A stretch of 64,000 nt of DNA from CAYVWB01 sp964455395 (GTDB lineage Bacteria > Desulfobacterota > Desulfovibrionia > Desulfovibrionales > Desulfovibrionaceae), in assembly GCA_964455395.1 (NCBI GenBank), contig CAYVWB010000010.1, forward strand, positions 20,474 through 84,473, given 5' to 3'. The position numbers and the translations under genes are program-made. This document shows positions 44,689 to 53,511 of this stretch, one piece after another (the stretch's first letter is position 1; the number at the start of each line of letters is the position of its first letter). Below the pieces are notes generated by a model. The model saw nothing but the letters and a program-made list of their open reading frames with translations. It ran no database searches and was not told the DNA's origin.

Positions 44689-46308
44689 ATGGCTCAAAAG
44701 AACCAGACGAAGCAGGCGGAAGGCCGCACCAAAAAGCAGGAACGCGATCACGAGCAGCTCGTGGAGTACCTCTCAGAGCAGCTCAAGGTGGAGAAATACG
44801 ACCCCGCCAAACACAAGCGGGACGCGGACGCGCAGGCTTTCGCCCCGGGGGACCTGGCGCAGGAGCTGCGCTTCGTGCCCCTCTTCAAGCGCGACAACCT
44901 GCTCTACATCGCCTCTGCGGACCCCAGCGACATCACTGCGCTGGACACCATCCAGGCCAAGACCGGCATGGACATCGAGCCCCTCATCTGCTCGGACCAA
45001 GCGCTCAACTCCCTGGCGCAGGAAGTCTACGGCATGAACTTCGACATCAAAGAGATGTTGACGGACATGGAAGGCGAGGACTTCGCCCAGAGCGACGAAG
45101 AGGAGCGCGAGACGGACATCAACCTCGGCTCCGTGGCGGACATGGCGCAGGAAGCGCCGGTCATCCGCATGGTCAACTCCATCCTCAAGCAAGCCGTGCG
45201 CGATGGCGCAAGCGACATCCACATCAGTCCGGAGAAGGACCGCATCCAGCTGCGTTTCCGCGTGGACGGCGAACTGCAAGAAATCCCCGCGCCGCCCAAG
45301 TCCTACTTCTTTCCGCTCATTTCACGGCTCAAGCTGTTGGGAAACATGGATATCTCCGTGACGCGCGCCCCCCAGGACGGCCGCTTCACCTTCCGCTCCG
45401 AAGGCCAGGAGGTGAGCGTGCGGGCTTCCAGCTTGCCCACCATCTACGGGGAGAACATGGTCCTGCGGCTGCTCAAGCAATCCAAGAAACCGCTGGAGCT
45501 TGCCGACCTGGGCTTGAGTGAAATGCAGGAGAAGCTCTTCCGGGAAGCGTCCAAGAAACCATACGGCATGGTGCTCGCCACCGGCCCCACAGGCAGCGGT
45601 AAATCCACGCTGCTGTATGCGCTTCTGCGACACGTGAACAAGCCCAACATCAACATCATCACGCTTGAGGACCCGGTGGAGTACCGCCAGGCAGGCATCC
45701 GCCAGGTGCAGCTCAACCGGAAAGCCGGCATGACTTTCGCCTCGGGCTTGCGCGCCATCCTGCGGCAGGACCCCAACGTCATCATGGTGGGTGAGATTCG
45801 TGACGGCGAGACAGCCGCCATCGCCGTGGAAAGCGCGCTCACAGGGCACTTGGTGCTTTCCACGTTACACACCAACACGGCGGCGGGCGCTGTCTCCCGT
45901 TTCGTGGAGATGGGGGTGGAGCCCTTCCTCATCGCCTCCACGCTGCTGGTGGTGGGCGCGCAGCGGCTGGTGCGGCGCATCTGTCGCCATTGCATGGAAT
46001 CCTACGAAGCGCCGGTGGAAGCCATGGAAGCGCTGGGGCTGGAGCCCATCGAAGGAGCGCGTTTCCTGCGGGGCAAAGGCTGCTACCAGTGCAACAACTC
46101 GGGCTTCAGCGGTCGTGTGGGCTTGTACGAAGCGCTTTCCATCACGGACGACGTGAAGGATTTGATCGTCAAGGGGGCCTCCACCCACGAGATCGAGAAC
46201 GAAGCCGTGAAGCGGGGCATTCTGCGCACTTTGAAGATGGACGCAGCGGACAAAGTGCTCAAGGGGTACACCACGCTGGAGGAAGCAGCCTCCGCTGTGC
46301 TGGTGTAA
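44689..46308 (+). CDS. GspE/PilB-family type II secretion/type IV pilus ATPase
   Basis: A 539-residue secretion ATPase. It has an N-terminal GspE_N-like domain (VPLFKRDNLLYIASADPSD), then the core with SDIHISPEKDRIQLRFRVDG, Walker A GPTGSGKST (Lys305), the Asp box TLEDPVEYR, Walker B IMVGEIRDGETA and His box TGHLVLSTLHTN. The zinc tetracysteine CRHC...CYQC is near the C-terminus. No other secretion or pilus gene is adjacent, so it is an orphan here. ATG at 44689 (MAQKNQTK) is chosen; the longer frame upstream lacks coding character. Confidence 0.9.
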   Translation: MAQKNQTKQAEGRTKKQERDHEQLVEYLSEQLKVEKYDPAKHKRDADAQAFAPGDLAQELRFVPLFKRDNLLYIASADPSDITALDTIQAKTGMDIEPLICSDQALNSLAQEVYGMNFDIKEMLTDMEGEDFAQSDEEERETDINLGSVADMAQEAPVIRMVNSILKQAVRDGASDIHISPEKDRIQLRFRVDGELQEIPAPPKSYFFPLISRLKLLGNMDISVTRAPQDGRFTFRSEGQEVSVRASSLPTIYGENMVLRLLKQSKKPLELADLGLSEMQEKLFREASKKPYGMVLATGPTGSGKSTLLYALLRHVNKPNINIITLEDPVEYRQAGIRQVQLNRKAGMTFASGLRAILRQDPNVIMVGEIRDGETAAIAVESALTGHLVLSTLHTNTAAGAVSRFVEMGVEPFLIASTLLVVGAQRLVRRICRHCMESYEAPVEAMEALGLEPIEGARFLRGKGCYQCNNSGFSGRVGLYEALSITDDVKDLIVKGASTHEIENEAVKRGILRTLKMDAADKVLKGYTTLEEAASAVLV

Positions 46309-46317
46309 GAAACGGAG

Positions 46318-46351
46318 GAAGCCGCCGACCGGGGTGTCCGGCGGCGGCTTC
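46318..46351. terminator. Shared hairpin between convergent genes
   Basis: 10-bp inverted repeat GAAGCCGCCG/CGGCGGCTTC lying between the convergent GspE-like and pal stops. There is no T-run on either strand, so it may act as a weak bidirectional terminator or mRNA end protector. Confidence 0.5.
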
Positions 46352-46377
46352 ACGATCGAACGTACGAAATTCGCAGC

Positions 46378-46872
46378 TTACCAGACGGCTTTGAACTCGC
46401 AACGGCGGTTCTGAGCCCACGCGTTCTCATTGCTGCCGAGCACGGCGGGGCGCTCTTCACCGTAGCTCACGGTCTCCAGCTGGGTGGGGCCCACCCCGAG
46501 CATGGCGAGATACTTGGCTGCCGCCATGGCCCGGCGTTCACCCAAGGCCAGGTTGTACTCCTGCGTGCCGCGCTCATCACAGTGGCCTTCCACCAGCACT
46601 TTCAGCTCCGGCTTGGAGCGGATGAGCTGCGCCTTGCGGTCCAGCACGGCCCGCGCTTCGGGGGAGAGGTCGTAGCGGTCGAAGCCGAAGTAGATCTTTT
46701 CGCCCAGCACGATACGCTCGGATTCGGTGAGCTCCCCGGCCACGATCTGGCTGGGGTTCATGCCGTCCATGCCGGAGCCGGGGCCATCGGCTCCCACATT
46801 CTTCTTGGCGCAGCCGAATGCTGCCGCCAGGCACACCAACAGCGCCAGCAGGGTCAGTTGCTTGATGCGCAT
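46378..46872 (-). CDS. pal: Peptidoglycan-associated lipoprotein Pal
   Basis: A 164-residue outer-membrane lipoprotein: signal peptide ending in the lipobox (AAAFGC AKK), then an OmpA_C domain with IYFGFDRYDLSPEA and VEGHCDERGTQEYNLALGERRA, the peptidoglycan-binding motif. It works with TolB and TolA in outer-membrane constriction. ATG at 46872 is six bases after AGGAGG; the GTG five codons earlier overlaps that site. It is the last gene of the tol-pal cluster and has a promoter of its own. Confidence 0.95.
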   Translation of the reverse strand: MRIKQLTLLALLVCLAAAFGCAKKNVGADGPGSGMDGMNPSQIVAGELTESERIVLGEKIYFGFDRYDLSPEARAVLDRKAQLIRSKPELKVLVEGHCDERGTQEYNLALGERRAMAAAKYLAMLGVGPTQLETVSYGEERPAVLGSNENAWAQNRRCEFKAVW

Positions 46873-46909
46873 GTCCATCCTCCTCACACAGTTGTTGCGT
46901 GTGTTGGTT

Positions 46910-46970
46910 GCGGTCGGCGAGATGACCGACCGCGGGTTGTTGCTCTATCGCCGTTCCTGGAAGAGGTCAA
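46910..46970 (-). promoter_or_regulatory. Promoter and leader hairpin of pal
   Basis: Minus strand TTGACC (46965-46970), 17-base spacer, TAGAGC (46942-46947). The transcript would begin near 46935 and almost at once form the perfect 8-bp hairpin GCGGTCGG/CCGACCGC (46910-46933). This lies in the 144-base gap between tolB and pal and suggests separate control of Pal. Confidence 0.5.
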
Positions 46971-47016
46971 GCCTCTCCTGGGGTAGCGCCAACTATTCCA
47001 GCGGTTTAGTCCGTCG

Positions 47017-48345
47017 TTACGGAGCGTCGGTCAAGCCCCAGGCCGGGAAGCCGGCAGGGCCGCCCGTGGGCACGGGCACAGGCTCGTCGCCGTTGCGGGT
47101 GGTCATGAAAACCTGACGTCCTCCGCTGCGGGTGGAGGAGAACGCCACGAAGTAGTTGTCCGGCGCGAAGGCGGGTTGTTCGTCGCTGCCGGGTCCGAAG
47201 GTAATCTGCCGTTCCTGGCTGGTCTTGCGGTCGTGGATGAAGATGCGGTGCCCACCGCCGGTCATGCGGGTGAACGCCACCATGGAGCCGTCCGGACTGA
47301 TGGAGGGGTCCGTGTTGTAGCCCGTGGTGGTGATGCGCATGTCCTGACCGGAGGCGAGGTCGCGCACGAAAATGTGCGGGTTGCCGAAGCGGCTGGAGAC
47401 GTACGCCATGAGCCGGCCCGAGGCGTCGAAACTGGGCGAGACGTTGATGGAGTCGCCTTGCACGAGGGGTCGTTCCGGCTGCAGGGAGGCGTTCAGCAGG
47501 TAGATGTCCGGGTTCTCCTTGGTGGTCAGGCTCACGGCGATGCGGCCCTGGGGCGTGAACTCCGGCGCGATGACGGTGTTGCCTTTGTAACGCTCCCGGG
47601 TGATGGAGCCGCCCCGCCACAACCCAAGGTAGTGGTAGCGTTCCGCCACGATGCTGAAGACGATGGCCGAGGCGTCCTTGGACCACGCCGGGGAAAGGCA
47701 CGCGCCTTCCACGTCCGTGATGCGGCGCAGATTCCTGCCTGTGGGACGCACCGTGAAGACGTTGCGATTGGTCCCGGGCCCGGAAGCGCGCACGAACGCC
47801 AGGGTGGAGCGGAAGAAGTCCCCCGAGCCGGTGAGCACCTCCAGAAGCGCCGCGCAGAAGCGGTCCGCCACGGTGGGCACGGTCTCCTGAGTGACCTGGG
47901 AATAGGCTTTGCCCACCACCAGGTTGGAGCCGTACGCGGTGTAGACGCGCAGCTCCACGCTGGAATCGGAGGTCCATCCGGCAGTGAGCACATAGTCCGC
48001 GCCGGCGAGCTGGAAGCGGCGGAAGTCGATCTGGTCGCGCTCCACGCCTTGCAGCCGAGAACCGCCGAGCACGGCGTTTTCCGAGGTGACGCCCAAAAAC
48101 GGCAGCACGGCCAGGTTCTCGCGCAGGGTGTTGTCCAGAGGCTGACCAAGCGCCGGCGCGCCGCCGCCGTTGGCAGCCATGGGCGACGCCAAAGCGATGT
48201 ACTGCTTGGCCTGTCCCGCCTGGGTGATGCGCAGATCCAGCACGGTTTGCGCCGACGCTGCGCCAGCCAGGGCGTGCGTCAAGAGCGCGCCACACGCGAG
48301 CATCGCTGCGGCGAAACGCAGGAGGGTGAGAGGGACTCGCTTCAC
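47017..48345 (-). CDS. tolB: Tol-Pal system beta-propeller protein TolB
   Basis: A 442-residue periplasmic protein. Signal peptide, an N-terminal alpha/beta domain (VLDLRITQAGQ to about 170), then a six-bladed propeller with the TolB repeats PAWSKDASAIVFS, PEFTPQGRIAV, PSFDASGRLMAYVS, PSISPDGSMVAFT and PAFAPDNYFVAFSS. It binds Pal and TolA. The start is GTG at 48345 behind AAAGGAG. It sits between tolA and pal on the minus strand. Confidence 0.95.
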   Translation of the reverse strand: MKRVPLTLLRFAAAMLACGALLTHALAGAASAQTVLDLRITQAGQAKQYIALASPMAANGGGAPALGQPLDNTLRENLAVLPFLGVTSENAVLGGSRLQGVERDQIDFRRFQLAGADYVLTAGWTSDSSVELRVYTAYGSNLVVGKAYSQVTQETVPTVADRFCAALLEVLTGSGDFFRSTLAFVRASGPGTNRNVFTVRPTGRNLRRITDVEGACLSPAWSKDASAIVFSIVAERYHYLGLWRGGSITRERYKGNTVIAPEFTPQGRIAVSLTTKENPDIYLLNASLQPERPLVQGDSINVSPSFDASGRLMAYVSSRFGNPHIFVRDLASGQDMRITTTGYNTDPSISPDGSMVAFTRMTGGGHRIFIHDRKTSQERQITFGPGSDEQPAFAPDNYFVAFSSTRSGGRQVFMTTRNGDEPVPVPTGGPAGFPAWGLTDAP

Positions 48346-48357
48346 GGGTGGTCTCCT

Positions 48358-49407
48358 TTAGAATTCTGCGGAGTCGAACTCGATGCGGAGCACGAGCTGG
48401 TTGTTCACGGGGGGGGGCTCCAAGGCGCCGAGGCGTTTCGTCTGGTCCACGGCCTTGATGGCGGAGAGGTCGAAGTCCTGCCTGCCGGAGGTCTGATCCA
48501 CATAGACGTTGGTGATCTGCCCTGTTGGCTCCACCGTGACCACCAGCCGCGCGGAGTAGCGCAAGGAGCGGTCGATGATGGGCGGCAGCGACCAGAACTG
48601 CTTGATGGTGTTCTCGATGTACTTGCCGTAGGCGCTCAAGGGGTCGGCGCCGCCGCCCCCCCCGGTCCCGCCGCTACGGCGTGGGGCTGCGCCTTGGCCT
48701 TGCCCGGTCCCGGCGCCTTCGCCGGCGCCGCCGTAGGAGCTCTTCAGGGCTTGCAGCTCGGCGTCCAGCACGGCTTGCTGTTCCTCGCGTTCGATGGCGG
48801 CTTCGCGCTGCATCTCCTGGAGGGCGCTCGCCAACAGCTCCTGCTGAGTGGGTTGGCGGGGCTTCTCGGGCGTTTTGGGCGCCGGCGGCTTTTGGGCCGT
48901 CTGAGGTTTGGGCGGCTCGGGTTTCTTCTCGGGCTGTTTGGGTGGCTCGGGCTTTTTCTCGGCGACTTCCGGTTTGGGCGGCTCGGGTTTGGGCTCGGGC
49001 TTGGGGGGCTCCGGCTGTTTTTGCGCGCTGATGGCTTTGCCTTTCTCCGTGGGCTGGGCTTCGGGGGTGGGCGTTGGCTTGGGCGGCTCGGGTTTGGGCT
49101 CGGGCTCCGGCGCAGCAGCAATCTCTTTGGGCGCAGGCTTGGGCGCAGGTTCGGGTTCGGGCGCAGGGGGCGCCACCTCTTCGATTTCAGCAGGACGCGC
49201 CTTGGGGCCGCCGCCGGGGTCGCCGGCGTCTTCAGGCAGGTCGGGGTCGCCTTTGGGCCCCAGGGGGAGAGTCGGGTCGCCCACGATATCCACCGTATAG
49301 ACCTGCTGGGTGAGGTCGATGCGTTGCTCCGAACCCAGGCCGCCCATGGTGACGGCGAGGGCGACCAGCGCGTGGAGCGAAATGGAGAGCAGCCAGCTGA
49401 TGCGCAT
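48358..49407 (-). CDS. tolA: TolA/TonB-like energy-transducing protein
   Basis: A 349-residue inner-membrane-anchored protein: one N-terminal membrane helix (LLSISLHALVALAVTM), a long Pro/Lys/Glu-rich rod (EPKPEPPKP repeats, about 70-190) crossing the periplasm, a short helical stretch and a C-terminal TonB/TolA domain (YGKYIENTIKQFWSLPP, VTVEPTGQITNVYVDQTSG). Its place between tolR and tolB identifies it as TolA, although the rod is PK-rich like TonB rather than the Ala-rich helix of E. coli. Confidence 0.9.
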   Translation of the reverse strand: MRISWLLSISLHALVALAVTMGGLGSEQRIDLTQQVYTVDIVGDPTLPLGPKGDPDLPEDAGDPGGGPKARPAEIEEVAPPAPEPEPAPKPAPKEIAAAPEPEPKPEPPKPTPTPEAQPTEKGKAISAQKQPEPPKPEPKPEPPKPEVAEKKPEPPKQPEKKPEPPKPQTAQKPPAPKTPEKPRQPTQQELLASALQEMQREAAIEREEQQAVLDAELQALKSSYGGAGEGAGTGQGQGAAPRRSGGTGGGGGADPLSAYGKYIENTIKQFWSLPPIIDRSLRYSARLVVTVEPTGQITNVYVDQTSGRQDFDLSAIKAVDQTKRLGALEPPPVNNQLVLRIEFDSAEF

Positions 49408-49422
49408 GAGCGTGGGGGAAGG

Positions 49423-49875
49423 CTACTGAGCGGCCTCGGGTTGGGGTTGGGCGTCGTCCTCGGCGGGAGCGCTGATGTCCTGCTCCGCCACCACGCCGAT
49501 TTTCTCCTGCCCGGCAGCTTTTATCTCGCCCATGGCGCGCACCACCACGCCGTACGGCACGGCTTGGTCCGCTTTCAGAAAGAGCAGCTTGTTCTGCTTG
49601 ACCACGTTGTTCTCCACCAGGGGCCGGAGGGTCGTCATGGTGGCGTTGTACTCATCCAGCATCATGGAGCCGTCGGCGTCAATGGTGAGAACAAGGTGGT
49701 CCGAGTCCGTGGGCAAGGCGGCCACGCTGCGGGTCTGCGGCAAGTCCACCTCCATGCCTTGGGTGAGCATGGGCGCGGTGACCATGAAGATGATGAGCAG
49801 CACGAGCATCACGTCCACGAAGGGGGTGACGTTGATCTCGGACATGAAGCCGCCGGGACGCAAGTTCATGGCCAT
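49423..49875 (-). CDS. tolR: ExbD/TolR family biopolymer transport protein
   Basis: A 150-residue inner-membrane protein with one helix near the N-terminus (SEINVTPFVDVMLVLLIIFMV). The proton-channel aspartate lies in TPFVDVMLVLL. The periplasmic part includes LVLTIDADGSMML. It forms the energised motor with TolQ. ATG at 49875 follows AGGAG, nine bases after the tolQ stop. Confidence 0.94.
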   Translation of the reverse strand: MAMNLRPGGFMSEINVTPFVDVMLVLLIIFMVTAPMLTQGMEVDLPQTRSVAALPTDSDHLVLTIDADGSMMLDEYNATMTTLRPLVENNVVKQNKLLFLKADQAVPYGVVVRAMGEIKAAGQEKIGVVAEQDISAPAEDDAQPQPEAAQ

Positions 49876-49884
49876 GGCGGGCTC

Positions 49885-50580
49885 CTAGACGCGGGGCGCG
49901 GGTTCGTCCGCGAGCAAGGTGGGCAGCTCGCGCTGGACGCGGTTCATGAAAACGCTGGCGAAGCTGCCCAGCTCCGCTTCCACGCTGCCCACCACGCCCA
50001 TGAAATAGTTGTAAGCCACTGTGGCGGGGATGGCCACGCCCAAGCCGATGGCTGTGGCGATGAGCGCTTCGGAGATGCCTGGCGCCACCACGGCGAGCGC
50101 CGCCGTCTGCATCTGCCCGATCTGGTGGAAAGCGTGCATGATGCCCCACACCGTGCCGAAGAGGCCGATGAATGGCGCGGCGTTGGCGCAGGTGGCCAGA
50201 AAGGAGAGGGACCCCGTCATGCGGGTGGCCTCGCTGGAGACGCCCCGGGTGAGGGACCGGCCCAGATTCTCCTTGAGCGCTTCGAGGGGCGCGTCGCCAT
50301 CCGCTTCGCCGAAACGGTTCAGCTCGGTCACGCCTTCCACGGCCACGCGGTAGGCTGGCGAATTCTGGTCCATACCCAGGATGGAAATGGCGCCGTGCAG
50401 GTCCGGCGCCTCCATGAAGGCTTCCGAGTCCTTGTAGACGCGTTTGCGCGCGCCCACCAGAGTGAGCGCTTTGGTGAAAATGATGGCCCAGCTGGTGAGG
50501 GACATGAGCGCCAACAGCACGAGCACCCCCTTCACCACCGGCGTCGCTTGACCCATGAGTTCCCAGAAACCCATTTCCAT
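49885..50580 (-). CDS. tolQ: MotA/TolQ/ExbB proton channel protein TolQ
   Basis: A 231-residue three-helix membrane protein. The MotA/TolQ/ExbB signature runs from LSFLATCANAAPFIGLFGTVWGIM to GISEALIATAIGLGVAIPATVAYN (cited as two short segments). With TolR it converts proton flow into movement of TolA. The ATG at 50580 is preferred (GGGAG ten bases upstream); a GTG at 50592 would add four residues. First gene of tolQRAB-pal. Confidence 0.93.
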   Translation of the reverse strand: MEMGFWELMGQATPVVKGVLVLLALMSLTSWAIIFTKALTLVGARKRVYKDSEAFMEAPDLHGAISILGMDQNSPAYRVAVEGVTELNRFGEADGDAPLEALKENLGRSLTRGVSSEATRMTGSLSFLATCANAAPFIGLFGTVWGIMHAFHQIGQMQTAALAVVAPGISEALIATAIGLGVAIPATVAYNYFMGVVGSVEAELGSFASVFMNRVQRELPTLLADEPAPRV

Positions 50581-50649
50581 GGCTGTCGTCACTCCCGGGG
50601 CCGTCCCGCAAGGGACGGGTTGTTCGCCGCCGGCATCATAGCGCGGGGC

Positions 50650-51405
50650 TCATTGCAACAGCGCGGCGATGGCGGGCAAGGCGCGTTCCGCGCTTGTCCG
50701 GACCACCACGTCGGCCATGTCGCCGAAAGCGCTCTGGCCGAGGTTGATTTCGATCATGGTCCCGCCGTGCGCTTTGATGCGACCCGGCAGGGTGTTCGCC
50801 GGGGCCACTTCCCCGGAGGAACCCACCACCACGACGAGGTCCGCCGTCTCCGCAAGCCGCAGACTCTCGGACAAGGCGTGCGGCGGGATGTGTTCGCCGA
50901 AGAAGACGATGTCCGGCCGCACCACGCCCCCGCACTCGCACAACCAAGGCAATTCGTGACGCTGCAACGTTCTGGCGTGGGCGGCGTCGTGGTCAGTCTT
51001 GCAGCGCATGCAGTAGAAACGCATGCCGTTGCCGTGGAATTCCACCACGTTGCGGGACCCTGCCGCTTGGTGCAACCCATCGATATTCTGGGTGATGACC
51101 CCCTCCAGCCGACCAGCCTCCTCCAGCTGCGCCAAGGCCGTGTGCGCCGGGTTCGGCGTAGCGGCGCCAAAGATGGCCATGGCGTCGTAGAGGAACTCCC
51201 AGACGCGGTCCGGACGCGACCGCAACGCCGCGAGAGTGGCCACCTCGCCGGGGGCGTGCGTCTCCCAGAGACCCCCGGGGCTGCGGAAATCCGGGATGCC
51301 GCTGGGAACGCTGATCCCTGCGCCGGTGATGGCCACGGCGTGCGAGGCCTCGCGCCACAGCGCAGCAGCGCGCTTCACGGCGGTGTCTGGTGCGGGAGTC
51401 GTCAT
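50650..51405 (-). CDS. Sir2 family NAD-dependent protein deacylase
   Basis: A 251-residue sirtuin. The NAD site is GAGISVPSGIPDFRS, then TQNIDGLH and the catalytic His in VEFHGNG. The zinc-binding Cys pairs are CMRC and CECG, followed by RPDIVFFGE and VVVGSSGEVAPAN. It removes acyl groups from protein lysines. The ATG at 51405 begins just before the conserved helix; the frame runs 45 codons further upstream without a ribosome-binding site. It is downstream of nothing obvious and ahead of tolQ on the same strand. Confidence 0.92.
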   Translation of the reverse strand: MTTPAPDTAVKRAAALWREASHAVAITGAGISVPSGIPDFRSPGGLWETHAPGEVATLAALRSRPDRVWEFLYDAMAIFGAATPNPAHTALAQLEEAGRLEGVITQNIDGLHQAAGSRNVVEFHGNGMRFYCMRCKTDHDAAHARTLQRHELPWLCECGGVVRPDIVFFGEHIPPHALSESLRLAETADLVVVVGSSGEVAPANTLPGRIKAHGGTMIEINLGQSAFGDMADVVVRTSAERALPAIAALLQ

Positions 51406-51813
51406 GAATGGCTCGTGGGTGGCTCGGCGCGTTTCCGCAAAAGGTGTTTGTTCGGGCGATCCAGCGTGGATGCGCTGTGTGGGCGTCGGTGCGTGGTTGT
51501 GTGGTGCAAGGCGCCGAGGCGCGCCGGATGCGTTCCGCAAAAGCGGAGTCGATCCCGGTTCGGAGCGTTCAATGTCGAGTCGCGCGATGCGGGTGCGCTT
51601 TCCGCGTCTCCTCCGGTCCTCGCCGTGGCGTCTATGAGCAAACCCTTCAGTTCTTTAAAGGGATCGCCAGGGTCTCTTCAAGGCTTCGTCGCATTACAAA
51701 TATTTTAGACACTCTCTACAGTTTCTTTAACATGATTTCAAACACTTCTGCAAGGGGGCGTCAGGGTGGACGCGCATCCCCCCGACGCCCCTCCCGCACG
51801 GCTCGCTGTGCGC
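51406..51813. other. Gene-free, partly AT-rich interval
   Basis: No credible gene. From about 51645 to 51750 the base composition turns AT-rich (ATTTTAGACACTCTC, TTCTTTAACATG), unlike the surrounding DNA. An 8-bp inverted repeat GGGGCGTC/GACGCCCC (51755-51762, 51784-51791) follows the VWA gene on the minus strand without a T-run. The minus strand offers TTGAAA-type hexamers that could drive the sirtuin gene, but no clear promoter pair. Confidence 0.4.
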
Positions 51814-53316
51814 CTATGGCGCGGGCTGCTCCTTGGCGCGGCGGCTCTGATATCCCTCGTATTGCAGCGTTTTGCTGGTCTGCTTGCGGAGGACTTCAGC
51901 TTCGGCGGCCGGCGCTGGCGCAAATGCCGCTCCCAAGGCGTCCTCAAGCTCCGTCACGTCCTCCTCCAGATTTCTGTTGACTGCAGCCGATCCCACAGCT
52001 TGGTTCTGCGCCGCAGTCTGCTGACGGTATGCTTCAATCTTGGCGCGGGCCGCGCCCTCGTCGCCGGCGGCCACGGCCTCGGCCACGTCCTCGCGCAGTC
52101 GGCCGTAGTCCTCCTGGAGGACCTTGCGTTCCCAGGCGTCGCGTTTGATGGAAGCCGTGGCCTCGGCGGCGTCCTTCACCACGGCCATGGCCAGCGGCGT
52201 GGTCAGGTTCTGGGTCCGGACAGCGCCGTCATGGTCGTAACGCACGGCGAGCTTGTCCAGCGCGAACCGGGCTTCCTCGGCCGTGGAGGCCTCCAGAGCG
52301 AGGTGCAGGGTGCGCTTCTCCCCGGCGGCCAGTTCCCCGGCAAGGAACGAGTAGGTCGAGCCCTCTTGTCGGATGGTGTAGCCAGCGGCGTCACGGAGGG
52401 TGACGCGCGGCGGCAGCGTGAGCTCGATGGTCACTCCATGCGCCGCGATGCGCCGGGTCCGCTGCAGCTCGTGGAGGAAGAGGTCCGCAAAGGCCTGGGG
52501 TTCCTGGATGAAGTAGTAGCCGCCACCGCCGGCGTCTGCGAGGCGGGTCATGAGGCGTTCGTCGAAGTCGAGCCCCACGCCCACCGCCGTCACGGCGACG
52601 CCCGAGGCTGCTGCGGATTGCGCCATGGCCGCCAGCATGTGCGGGTCGGTGACGCCACGGTTGGCCAAGCCGTCCGAGACGAGGAGCAACTTCGCGCTCC
52701 GGCGCGGCGAGGGGAAGGACTCGGGGCAGTCGCCATGGCAGGGGGGCGCTTCTCCGGGCGTGAACCGGCCGAGCAATTGCAACCCCACATCCAGACCGGC
52801 GCCCAGGTTCGTGTTGCCGCCGGCGACCACGCCGTGCACCATCCGGGTCAACAGCCGCTTGTTCGAGGGGGTGGCGTGCAGGGGGATGGAGTGCGAAGCG
52901 ACGCCATCCGCATAGGAGACGAGGCCCAAGCGATCGTGTGGCGCGAGGTGGCGGATGAGCAGCCCCAGGGCGGCTTGCGCATCCTGGAGTTTGAGGCCGC
53001 GCATGGAGCCGCTGCGGTCCAGCACGACCATGAAATCCACGCCGTGGGGCGGTGTGGGGAGCAATTCGGCTGTGTCGTCCGTGATGGGGGAGGCGACATC
53101 CGTGGGCGCAGCCGGCGCCGTGAGGGTGAGGGCGAGGACGAAGCCGCCGTCCCCGCCGGCGGCGAGTTTGCTGCGCGTCAGCTCGGCGGAAAGCTCCAGC
53201 GGGCCGCGCTCGAAGCGCGCGTGGACGGCGGCGGGTGACGCCGCGATGAGCATGGCGGTCGCAAGCAAACCGAACAACGACGTGGCGAGAACAAGGCGGC
53301 GAGTGGCGATGGGCAT
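51814..53316 (-). CDS. Exported von Willebrand factor A domain protein
   Basis: A 500-residue protein. Signal peptide (VLATSLFGLLATAMLIAAS), then a beta-rich segment, then a VWA domain (about 92-290) with the metal-ion site DRSGSM starting at Asp100, a later LLLVSDGLANRG, and a beta-sandwich region. The last 100 residues or so are helical and Glu/Ala-rich. It resembles bacterial batA-like or YfbK-like VWA proteins of the envelope. ATG follows AGGAGG. It is divergent from the response-regulator gene and may be part of its regulon. Confidence 0.85.
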   Translation of the reverse strand: MPIATRRLVLATSLFGLLATAMLIAASPAAVHARFERGPLELSAELTRSKLAAGGDGGFVLALTLTAPAAPTDVASPITDDTAELLPTPPHGVDFMVVLDRSGSMRGLKLQDAQAALGLLIRHLAPHDRLGLVSYADGVASHSIPLHATPSNKRLLTRMVHGVVAGGNTNLGAGLDVGLQLLGRFTPGEAPPCHGDCPESFPSPRRSAKLLLVSDGLANRGVTDPHMLAAMAQSAAASGVAVTAVGVGLDFDERLMTRLADAGGGGYYFIQEPQAFADLFLHELQRTRRIAAHGVTIELTLPPRVTLRDAAGYTIRQEGSTYSFLAGELAAGEKRTLHLALEASTAEEARFALDKLAVRYDHDGAVRTQNLTTPLAMAVVKDAAEATASIKRDAWERKVLQEDYGRLREDVAEAVAAGDEGAARAKIEAYRQQTAAQNQAVGSAAVNRNLEEDVTELEDALGAAFAPAPAAEAEVLRKQTSKTLQYEGYQSRRAKEQPAP

Positions 53317-53415
53317 GAAAGCCTCCTGGTCGCGCCTCCCGAGAGCCGGGAGGGATGGCGGTGCGTGATGGGGGCCATCCTATCGTGTGGCCTGCCTCGC
53401 TCAAGACATCGGCAT

Positions 53416-53458
53416 GTAAAAGAAAACGCGTCGTTTTTTACACAGACTTCACACAAGG
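53416..53458 (+). promoter_or_regulatory. Candidate OmpR/PhoB-type operator between the VWA and regulator genes
   Basis: TTTACACAGAC and TTCACACAAGG (53437-53458) form a direct repeat with an 11-base period, the usual spacing for winged-helix OmpR/PhoB dimers. Just before it, GTAAAAGAAAACG and CGTTTTTTAC form an imperfect inverted repeat. It lies 54 bases before the response regulator start and in the divergent promoter region. Confidence 0.45.
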
Positions 53459-53511
53459 CGAGTCGACGCCCCGTGGCGGATGCGCTAGGGTGCGCCCATG
53501 GAGGTGTCGCC

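Noticed and set aside
47176..51708. A 1510-codon plus-strand open frame
   Set aside because: It lies opposite the tolQRAB and sirtuin genes, which carry clear family motifs; long antisense frames are expected at this G+C content.
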